From: Deltaproteobacteria bacterium
Lineage (GTDB): Bacteria; Desulfobacterota; Dissulfuribacteria; Dissulfuribacterales; QOAL01
NCBI GenBank assembly: GCA_015486425.1
Contig: WFRQ01000213.1
Span: forward strand, 1-6,568
DNA length: 6,568 nt
Reading direction: 5' to 3'
Shown: positions 1 through 5,571 of the stretch, piece after piece
Layout: each line of letters begins with the position of its first letter
Numbering within the stretch: the stretch's first letter is position 1
Translations under genes and position numbers: made by a program
Notes under the pieces: model-generated
The model's database searches: none
What the model was told of the DNA's origin: nothing
Seen by the model: the letters and a program-made list of their open reading frames with translations, nothing else

Positions 1-73
1 AGCCTCAAAAAGCCACACAGCCTCCACAATAACTAAAAAAGGTGAGACAAACAGGGAATGCTCCCATCCAGGT

Positions 74-1027
74 TCAAGGATTGCGGCCTCTGCCTGACAG
101 CCGTGCTGTTTTACCGTTTCGTTCAACTATCTGGTGAACAGGGACCAGTTTCACCTCCTTCATGAGTTTCGGAAGTTCCCTGTAGAGTACCTGAAGCGTA
201 ACCTTCAGCGGGTGGCCGATGGCAATGGCTTTTCCCCTGCGGTGCGCCTCTTTTGACAGGCGGGCAATCTCGTGTCTTATGGCCTTTGCGTCCTGGGTGT
301 GGTCCAGAAATACCACGCGCTGGCCAGCCGGTATGCCCATTCGTCTTGCAATACTGAAGGCCCTGGTTTTGGCTGATGTCCTGCTGTCCACAAAGAACAT
401 GTGTCTTCGTCTTATTTCGCTCAGCACTATCTCCATGGCCTTTTCATTTTCCGTGTATTTTGACCCCATGTGGTTATTTACACCTGTGGCTCCCGGCACT
501 GCGTCAAGGTCTTTTTTAAGTGTTTCAATGGTGGTGTTAAAGTCCATGTCTATGCGAAGAACTCCGGGACCAGGGTCAATTGCGCCGTTTTTCGGCTCAA
601 GCGGGAGGTGCACCAGCACGTCCCTGCCCAGTGCAGACGCCTTTTTCGCGAGTTTTACAGTGTTGGGCGCAAAGGGAAGGAATGCATAGGACAGGGGTGC
701 ATCAATCTGGAGAAATGCCTCATCCATGCTGTAGTCATATCCCATGTCATCAATGATGATGGCCGCAAGGGGAAGAGATGGTCCCTGCATGGCAGAAGGG
801 GGAGCTGGCCTGGCGGTAGCTGGTGGAGGAGGAGTTTCCCTTATGGTGCGGCTGTGGAAATCTTCAAATGGAGGGCGTGCAGAGGGAGATATTGTAGCGG
901 GAGCAGGAAGCATGTAGATGAGCGCAAGCAGCGCCCCGCAAAGTGACAGTGCTATGGCAGCAGGCATGAAGCCCCTGTATTTTGAGTTTTTTACCTTTTT
1001 TGAACGTTTCACCACTGCCCCCTGCAT
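74..1027 (-). CDS. Divergent polysaccharide deacetylase (YibQ/DUF610 family), membrane-anchored
   Basis: The 317-residue product has a basic N-terminus, one membrane segment at about residues 20-40 (signal anchor or uncleaved signal), a proline-rich linker at about 41-80, and a periplasmic NodB-like domain from about 87 to 305. Visible family motifs are IIIDDMGY (Asp93-Asp94), LVHLPLEP (His140), NNHMGS (184-189), FVDSRTS (212-218) and IAIGHP (268-273). The Asp pair and His residues are where this superfamily binds metal. The family is presumed to act on envelope polysaccharide or peptidoglycan, but the substrate is not established. Length is normal for the family. Start choice is uncertain. 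The ATG at 1027 has only GAGAG touching it, whereas a GTG at 1012 lies 5 bases after AGGGGG (1018-1023) and would give a product five residues shorter. The gene is separated from the signalling operon by 404 bases, so it is probably its own transcription unit. Confidence 0.9.
   Translation of the reverse strand: MQGAVVKRSKKVKNSKYRGFMPAAIALSLCGALLALIYMLPAPATISPSARPPFEDFHSRTIRETPPPPATARPAPPSAMQGPSLPLAAIIIDDMGYDYSMDEAFLQIDAPLSYAFLPFAPNTVKLAKKASALGRDVLVHLPLEPKNGAIDPGPGVLRIDMDFNTTIETLKKDLDAVPGATGVNNHMGSKYTENEKAMEIVLSEIRRRHMFFVDSRTSAKTRAFSIARRMGIPAGQRVVFLDHTQDAKAIRHEIARLSKEAHRRGKAIAIGHPLKVTLQVLYRELPKLMKEVKLVPVHQIVERNGKTARLSGRGRNP
1018..1023 (-). promoter_or_regulatory. Candidate ribosome binding site favouring a GTG start at 1012 for the deacetylase
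   Basis: On the minus strand AGGGGG is followed by CAGTG and then GTG AAA CGT. The spacing is 5 bases, better than anything in front of the ATG at 1027. If used, translation starts at residue 6 of the longer model. The membrane segment is unaffected. This is an inference from spacing alone. Confidence 0.4.
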
Positions 1028-1063
1028 CTCTCATATTTTCCGCTCCCCCAAGTTGCCGAATGC

Positions 1064-1100
1064 AGGTCGTCTGGAAACTGTCTCTGTCCAGAAATAACCT
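1064..1100. repeat. Imperfect inverted repeat just upstream of the deacetylase gene
   Basis: TCTGGA (1070-1075) pairs with TCCAGA (1087-1092) across an 11-base loop. AGGT (1064-1067) pairs with ACCT (1097-1100) outside an asymmetric internal loop. In the deacetylase transcript this would sit in the 5' leader or overlap the promoter, so an operator or leader hairpin is possible. No U-run follows on either strand, so it is not an intrinsic terminator. Confidence 0.4.
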
Positions 1101-1135
1101 GGCTTAAGGGGTGGCTAAACTCGTTCATAGACTCC

Positions 1136-1170
1136 GGTTTGGGTACGGGATATCCTAAGAATATCAAACC
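1136..1170. repeat. Imperfect hairpin with GATAT/ATATC core
   Basis: GATAT (1149-1153) pairs with ATATC (1161-1165) around a 7-base loop. GGTTT (1136-1140) pairs with AAACC (1166-1170), with eight unpaired bases on the left arm. It overlaps the best candidate -10 element for the deacetylase, which would fit an operator. Chance pairing in AT-rich DNA cannot be excluded. Confidence 0.35.
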
Positions 1171-1187
1171 TGAATTGAGCGTTTCAA
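1158..1187 (-). promoter_or_regulatory. Weak sigma70-like promoter candidate for the deacetylase gene
   Basis: On the minus strand TTGAAA (1187-1182) is followed after 18 bases by TATTCT (1163-1158), 4 of 6 matches to TATAAT. It points at the deacetylase gene about 130 bases further on. The -35 overlaps one arm of the long inverted repeat and the -10 lies in the 1136-1170 hairpin. A perfect TATAAT also occurs on this strand at 1239-1234 but has no matching -35. Both are common in AT-rich DNA. Confidence 0.2.
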
Positions 1188-1257
1188 AATGTGGAAAATT
1201 ATTTTTTCAATAAAATTAAAAGGAGTTACATCGATTATAGCTTTCCAATTTTGAAAC
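1181..1257. repeat. Long inverted repeat, 16 of 17 bases paired, around a 44-base AT-rich centre
   Basis: The left arm GTTTCAAAATGTGGAAA (1181-1197) is the reverse complement of the right arm TTTCCAATTTTGAAAC (1242-1257), except for one extra G at 1191 on the left. The outermost ten bases match perfectly. The enclosed 44 bases are mostly A and T. A match this long is unlikely by chance in a 400-base region. It could form a long stem in DNA or RNA, or be the terminal repeats of a very small non-autonomous element. There is only one copy in the window and no spacer-repeat pattern, so it is not CRISPR. Confidence 0.6.
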
Positions 1258-1303
1258 CCTTCGGGATTGCCGTCTTCACTGCATCTCCTTTGTCATCGGC
1301 CCC

Positions 1304-1328
1304 CCCATATAGCGCACACTATAATGGG
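1304..1328. repeat. Compact hairpin, nine paired bases with one bulge
   Basis: CCCATATAG (1304-1312) pairs with CTATAATGGG (1319-1328), with one bulged A and the six-base loop CGCACA. It lies about 105 bases downstream of the hybrid kinase stop. On the operon strand the hairpin is followed by a G-run rather than a U-run, so a classic intrinsic terminator is not supported. It could act as a 3' stabilising stem or be part of a palindromic repeat. Confidence 0.45.
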
Positions 1329-1431
1329 AATTCCTCTCTCGCGGATATGCAGCAAATCCTAACAATCGCTCAAATCAGGTCAAAGGCGCATGGTAAAATC
1401 GGAAATCAGGAAGTTGTTTTTTGACAGCCCC

Positions 1432-3480
1432 TTAATCCCTGTCAAGCTCCTGTCGTATGGCGTACCCGAGCCTGGCAAGCGTATAGGGTTTTCTGATAAA
1501 TATCCCTGCTCCCAGCTCCTGGGTGCGTTTTACATCTTCTGTTTCAGAGAAACCGCTTGCAATAACTGCACGCTGCTCTGGATGGATACTTATGATATTT
1601 TCATAGGTCTGCCTGCCGTTCATGCCTGGGTCCATAATCATGTCCAGAAGCAGGAGATCAACTGAATTTTTCCTGAGATATTCGAGAGCCTCGTCACCTC
1701 CTGATACAGCGCTGGCCCTGTATCCAAGTCTGCCAAGAAGGGCGCAGGCAATATCACGCTGTGCAGGTTCATCATCTATAACCAGGACAGACTCCCCCCT
1801 TCCTTCAGGAATTTCCTGTGAACTATCAGCAGCGGTAAGTGCTGCTTCGTGCCTTGAAGCAGGAAAATAGAGGTCAAAGCAGGTCCCGTCAGGGCCTGTC
1901 TTCACGTCAATGTATCCGTTATGGTCCTGTACGGTATTCCATACTACAGCCAGCCCAAGGCCCGTGCCGCTTCTTCCCATTACCTTTTTTGTATAGAAGG
2001 GCTCAAAGATATGCTCAAGGTCTTGTTCAGCTATGCCTTTTCCCGTGTCCCTGACAGAAAGTACCGTATATTCACCCTGTCGCACATTGTCATATCCTTT
2101 AAGGGGTTTGTCAATATAACGGTTTTCGGTTGAGATGGTAATGCGGCCCTGCCTTCCCGTTGCTTCAATGGCATTCATGGTCAGGTTGAGTATGCATTTT
2201 CTGATATGTATTGGTGAGCAGTCAATGGGAAGCAGGTCATCTGAAAGATTCTGGTCAAGGATTATCCCGGATTGCGAGGCAAGGGGATGCCTGATCTCAG
2301 GGGTCGCCATGTATTCCCTTATTATGGTGTTAAGGCAGGCAGATTCCTTGATTGCCGCAGCTCCTCGTGCAACAGTGAGCAGGTCGGCCACTACATCCGC
2401 AGCCCTCTGCCCGGCATCCTGTATTATATTCAGAGGGCGTCTCAGGGGGCTGTCCTCTGGCAGATCCAGGAGCATCAGTTCAGGGTAGCTCAGTATGCCC
2501 GAAAGGATATTGTTCAGATCATGGGCCACACCTCCTGCCATCATTCCTATTGCTTCCATCTTCTGCGATCTCTGGTGCTGGGCCCGCATGATGGCCTTTT
2601 CTTTTTCGTGTTTTCTGGCCTCCTGCTCCTCACGCCTCTTTTCCGTGATGTCTCTGAAAACTATGACCGTGCCCCTGATGCTTCTGTCACTGCCCCGCAG
2701 CAGGTTTGCGCTGAAAGATATGTCAGGATTGTCATGGCCCTGTCTCGAGACAAGGAGACCTGTACCATGTTCTTCTGAAGAATTTTTCCCCTGCATGATT
2801 CTGGCAAGGGCAAGGCTGCTGTTCTTTTCGCCTTCTGTTTCATGGGCCGTTACCCTGAAAACTTCACGCAGCGGCAGCCCCCTGGCCTCATCGCATGTCC
2901 AGCCTGTGAACTCTTCAGCCATGCGGTTCATCATGGTTATACGGCAGGCGGTATCCGTGGTTATCACCCCTTCGTTAATGGAGTGCATGGTTACGGCAAG
3001 GAGTTCCTTCTCGTCATTAAGGGCCTGCTGTGCGCTTTCAAGCTCCTGAAGAAGTCTGCGTTTTTCTGCAGCCGATCTCAGGCTCATGCGAAGGGACTTG
3101 TTGTTTATGGGTTTTTGCAGAAAGTCTGCGGCGCCGAGTTTCATTGCCTCAACTGCAGAGTCAATGTCACCGTGGGCAGTAATAACGATAACCTGGGTGT
3201 CAGGGGCCTCATTCCTGAGGATGCGTGTGAGTTCAAGCCCGTCAATGCCCGGCATCTTTATGTCAGTAATCAGTATGTCAATGCCGCCGGGAGTAGTCCT
3301 GAATATTTCCAGGGCCTCCATGCCTGATGACGCCGTGGCGATTATGTACGGCTCTTTTCTCATTGCATAGGACAGCAGGCTTGTAACATCCGGTTCATCA
3401 TCCACCATAAGAACCCTCATAAGAGATTCTTTTTCCCTGTTAATGTACTGTGATGTGTCAGTCCTGATCATATTCTGCAT
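1432..3480 (-). CDS. Hybrid response regulator/sensor histidine kinase (REC-PAS-HisKA-HATPase-REC)
   Basis: The 682-residue soluble protein has no membrane segment. Domain order is: receiver (about 21-140; acidic Asp27-Asp28, phosphoacceptor Asp73 in ITDIKMPG, Thr101, Lys123); helical linker (about 140-160); PAS (about 160-280, ending VIVFRDITEKRR); kinase core with phosphoacceptor His320 in GGVAHDLNN; ATPase with N-box Asn436, G1 DTGKGI (478-483), FEPFYTKK (492-499) and GTGLGL (505-510); and a second receiver (about 564-680; Asp569-Asp570, phosphoacceptor Asp613, Lys664). All catalytic residues are present, so both receivers and the kinase should be active. It probably accepts phosphate from the adjacent HAMP kinase on Asp73 and passes its own from His320 to Asp613. 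There is no DNA-binding or other output domain. The start is ambiguous: the ATG at 3480 overlaps the upstream gene by 23 bases, while the ATG at 3420 (residue 21) begins exactly at the receiver. Confidence 0.93.
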   Translation of the reverse strand: MQNMIRTDTSQYINREKESLMRVLMVDDEPDVTSLLSYAMRKEPYIIATASSGMEALEIFRTTPGGIDILITDIKMPGIDGLELTRILRNEAPDTQVIVITAHGDIDSAVEAMKLGAADFLQKPINNKSLRMSLRSAAEKRRLLQELESAQQALNDEKELLAVTMHSINEGVITTDTACRITMMNRMAEEFTGWTCDEARGLPLREVFRVTAHETEGEKNSSLALARIMQGKNSSEEHGTGLLVSRQGHDNPDISFSANLLRGSDRSIRGTVIVFRDITEKRREEQEARKHEKEKAIMRAQHQRSQKMEAIGMMAGGVAHDLNNILSGILSYPELMLLDLPEDSPLRRPLNIIQDAGQRAADVVADLLTVARGAAAIKESACLNTIIREYMATPEIRHPLASQSGIILDQNLSDDLLPIDCSPIHIRKCILNLTMNAIEATGRQGRITISTENRYIDKPLKGYDNVRQGEYTVLSVRDTGKGIAEQDLEHIFEPFYTKKVMGRSGTGLGLAVVWNTVQDHNGYIDVKTGPDGTCFDLYFPASRHEAALTAADSSQEIPEGRGESVLVIDDEPAQRDIACALLGRLGYRASAVSGGDEALEYLRKNSVDLLLLDMIMDPGMNGRQTYENIISIHPEQRAVIASGFSETEDVKRTQELGAGIFIRKPYTLARLGYAIRQELDRD

Positions 3481-4984
3481 TCATCCCTATTCTGAAACTG
3501 CTTCCATGTCCCGGCTCTGAGGATATGTCAATATGAAAGCCGGATTCGGTTACTATGCCATAAACTATTGAAAGCCCCAGTCCGGTTCCCTGATCCGGTT
3601 CCTTGGTAGTGAAAAATGGTTCCAGGCATCTCTCTCTTTCGTAGTCTGTCATGCCTGCCCCGTTATCCCGCACCTCAAGAATGACCTGCCTGTTGTCTTT
3701 ATAGTGGTAAAGCTCAACTGTTATTTCTCTCTGGTATGCTTCATCTGATGCCGATGCCCTTTTATCCACTGCGTGCCGGGCGTTTGAGATAAGGTTTACT
3801 ACTATCTGCTGAAATTTCTGCGCATCAGTGCGTACCCTGGGAAGTCTTGAAGGGGTTGTTACCTGGAGTTTGATCCCATGCTGCCTGAACTGGGCCTTGA
3901 AAAATATCAGGCAGTCTGCAAGGGGTTTCCTGATGTCTATGCATGAGGGCGGAGAGGTATTGTCATGCCTTGCAAAGGTGCGCATGCTGTTTATAATGGA
4001 AAAAGCCCTGTCAACCTGCGTGCCTATCTTGTCAGCTATGGGGATTATCTCTTCCATGCTGAAGGTATTATCCCGTATCTCATCAGATATGATTTCAGCA
4101 GCGCTCTTCATGATCTGAAGCGGCTGGCCTATTTCGTGCGCTATGCCCGCTGCCAGCTCACCAAGGGCGGCCAGTCTTCCGGCATGTGCAAGCTGGGCCT
4201 GTTTTTCCTTGAGTTCCCTTGTACGCTCCATGACTCTTTTTTCAAGTTCCTCATGAGATTTGCGCAGTTGCCTGTTCAGACTTTCAAGCCGTCTGGAATA
4301 GTGATTGATATTTCGTATCATGGAGTTGGCTGCCAGAGCGATACGGGATATTTCGTCTCTTCCGCCCGGATTATAGTCAAGCTCCAGTTTCCCCTTTCCC
4401 GGAGAGAAGGACTGCATCTCTTCTGCAAGCTGCTGAAGTGGCTCAAGCCTCCGGAACATGTAGCGTATTATAAAAGCAATCAGTACAATATATATCAGGA
4501 GGGTGGCAAAGAGATTTCTGTAATAGACAAGCATCATGCGCCTGTAACCCTCCCTTGAGCAGGTAAGTGTAAGAGTGCCGATATCCTGGCCGGTTCCGGG
4601 GTCTGTTACAGCCAGGGTCTTTGTGAGGCTGTCCCTGTTTGCAATTTTTACGTCTGCAGTGTCTTTTTTTGAAAATATGTATTCTTTACCGGTAGTGCTG
4701 TTTTTGAGAACAACAGAAATAACCCCGCTGTTTCTCAGCAGGTTCTCCCCTGTTTCCTTTATCGCCTCTTCAAATTCGTAACTTAAATTGATACCAAGTG
4801 TAGCAAGTGCATCCCTCATTATGGTACTCAGTCTCTCGTCCTCCATGCGTTGATATTGAGACTGGATGAAACGGGTATTGATAAAAGCCAGCATGAGAAC
4901 AAGGAAAAGCGAGGAGGCTGAGGTGTATATAATCAGCTTGCAGGTGAGGGATTGCCGTCTGAAAGGTAGGGGAAATATTTTCAT
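3458..4984 (-). CDS. Membrane sensor histidine kinase with periplasmic domain and HAMP (DctB/NtrB-like core)
   Basis: The 508-residue protein has a membrane segment at about 17-36, a small periplasmic sensor domain at about 37-155, a second membrane segment at about 157-176, a HAMP linker (about 177-230), a coiled coil (about 231-268), then HisKA and HATPase domains. The phosphoacceptor is His283 in AGIAHEIGQPL. The ATP-binding residues are complete: Asn401 in NLISNARHA, DNGAGM (440-445), LEPFFTTK (454-461) and GTGLGLSIVYG (466-476). It has no receiver of its own, so its partner is almost certainly the receiver at the start of the next gene. The periplasmic domain, about 118 residues, has the size and helix-strand look of CHASE8- or sCache-type sensors, but I cannot assign it firmly. 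Its ATG overlaps the YfiR-like stop (ATGA), and no good ribosome site precedes it, so translation is probably coupled. The signal sensed is unknown; a YfiR-like partner is inferred from context. Confidence 0.93.
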   Translation of the reverse strand: MKIFPLPFRRQSLTCKLIIYTSASSLFLVLMLAFINTRFIQSQYQRMEDERLSTIMRDALATLGINLSYEFEEAIKETGENLLRNSGVISVVLKNSTTGKEYIFSKKDTADVKIANRDSLTKTLAVTDPGTGQDIGTLTLTCSREGYRRMMLVYYRNLFATLLIYIVLIAFIIRYMFRRLEPLQQLAEEMQSFSPGKGKLELDYNPGGRDEISRIALAANSMIRNINHYSRRLESLNRQLRKSHEELEKRVMERTRELKEKQAQLAHAGRLAALGELAAGIAHEIGQPLQIMKSAAEIISDEIRDNTFSMEEIIPIADKIGTQVDRAFSIINSMRTFARHDNTSPPSCIDIRKPLADCLIFFKAQFRQHGIKLQVTTPSRLPRVRTDAQKFQQIVVNLISNARHAVDKRASASDEAYQREITVELYHYKDNRQVILEVRDNGAGMTDYERERCLEPFFTTKEPDQGTGLGLSIVYGIVTESGFHIDISSEPGHGSSFRIGMNAEYDQD

Positions 4985-5571
4985 TTTGAAGAATCAGGTA
5001 CGTAAATATCTGAAATTCTGATTATGGCAGGCCGCAGGGTGATGCCGCTGCTCTTCAGGGCAGCAAGGTTAAGGACAGGTTTGACCCTGTATCCGATCAA
5101 CAGTGAAATGTGGGCGCCATTTCGCAGCTTTGCAGGGTCATAGGAAAATATTATTGTGTGACTGTTTTCAAGGTGTTTAAGTGCTGAACGCATAACGGAG
5201 TCAGAGGCAGGCAGCAGGTAGTAGATTGTGCTGGGGGAACACGGTTTTCCTGCGAATTTGCGGTATGTTTCTATGTTTACCCTTACTTCCAGGTCTTCCA
5301 GCCCGGAGATGTATTTGCTTTCAATGTATTTTTTCAGGTTTCTGGCATAGTACATATCTTTCTTCATGCATAGAACAGAGACTGTTATGTGACCATTTAC
5401 AAGTTTCTCCCTGAAGTTATAGTCCATAAGTACAGTCTTGGGCACAATATTGGCATGTATCCTGAGCAGGTCATCCTTAAGGCCCGCTGCCCGGGTAACC
5501 GCAGCAGTGAGTACCAGAAAAATCAGTACCATTGAGGTTATTGTCTTTGCTGCGGTATTTCTTGCGGTCAT
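4981..5571 (-). CDS. Exported YfiR-like protein (DUF4154 family), probable periplasmic signalling partner
   Basis: The 196-residue protein has an N-terminal signal peptide (hydrophobic about 11-28, likely cut near Ala28-Ala29) and no other membrane segment, so the mature protein of about 167 residues should be periplasmic. The fold pattern follows DUF4154: an early helix (about 31-50), a strand ITVSVLCM (62-69), a central Cys-containing element before a strand (CSPSTIYYLL, 111-120), a helix, then HTIIFSYD (138-145). The ending is typical: HISLLIGYRVKPVLNLAALK followed by a Leu/Ile-rich tail. Cys68 and Cys111 are the only cysteines in the mature part. Pseudomonas YfiR restrains the HAMP diguanylate cyclase YfiN from the periplasm; here the equivalent partner would be the next gene's kinase. 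Sequence match to the family is by pattern and is divergent. Its ATG directly abuts the receptor stop (TAAATG), implying coupled translation. Confidence 0.72.
   Translation of the reverse strand: MTARNTAAKTITSMVLIFLVLTAAVTRAAGLKDDLLRIHANIVPKTVLMDYNFREKLVNGHITVSVLCMKKDMYYARNLKKYIESKYISGLEDLEVRVNIETYRKFAGKPCSPSTIYYLLPASDSVMRSALKHLENSHTIIFSYDPAKLRNGAHISLLIGYRVKPVLNLAALKSSGITLRPAIIRISDIYVPDSSK

Larger units (their letters stand above)
1028..1431. other. Intergenic region rich in inverted repeats; no convincing gene
   Basis: This 404-base gap lies between the hybrid kinase stop and the deacetylase start. The centre (about 1180-1240) is strongly AT-rich, unlike the flanking genes. Open frames here are short, lack domain signatures and are crossed by palindromes. 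Four inverted repeats are listed separately (1064-1100, 1136-1170, 1181-1257, 1304-1328). TTAAGGGG at 1104-1111 is mirrored by CCCCTTAA at 1428-1435, which includes the kinase stop codon, but an 8-base pair is expected about once by chance in a region this size. AAATCAGG occurs twice (1372-1379 and 1403-1410). The region must end the operon transcript and carry the deacetylase promoter, but no strong intrinsic terminator is visible. It could be a degraded mobile element or a dispersed repeat. Confidence 0.6.

Noticed and set aside
1..27. A GTG-initiated open frame (MEAVWLFEA) running off the left edge on the minus strand
   Set aside because: Only nine codons are visible and there is no ribosome site in front. 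It could be the start of the next gene but cannot be supported here.
54..65. GGGA-ATGC-TCCC hairpin just after the deacetylase stop, as a possible terminator
   Set aside because: The stem is only four bases and the T-run on the minus strand begins well over ten bases later, so it does not fit an intrinsic terminator.
1181..1257. CRISPR-like ending TTGAAAC in the inverted repeat arms
   Set aside because: The two copies are inverted, not direct, there is no third copy, and no cas gene is present in the window.
1290..1325. Plus-strand promoter from TTGTCA (1290-1295) and TATAAT (1320-1325)
   Set aside because: The spacer is 24 bases, too long for a sigma70 promoter, and there is no plus-strand gene for it to serve.
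1191..1424. A 77-codon plus-strand open frame through the intergenic region
   Set aside because: It starts with GTG without a ribosome site, runs through the inverted repeats, and its product has no recognisable domain or sensible composition. It is more likely a by-product of repeat DNA.
1282..1431. Read-through of the hybrid kinase stop in the same frame, giving two short open stretches separated by one TGA
   Set aside because: The kinase already ends at the normal end of its second receiver domain, and the extra residues show no family motif. There is no reason to call recoding or a truncated fusion.
2661..2843. A 60-codon minus-strand frame inside the hybrid kinase gene, and the many plus-strand frames opposite the five genes
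   Set aside because: They lie within or opposite strongly supported coding sequence, lack ribosome sites and domains, and are frame shadows.
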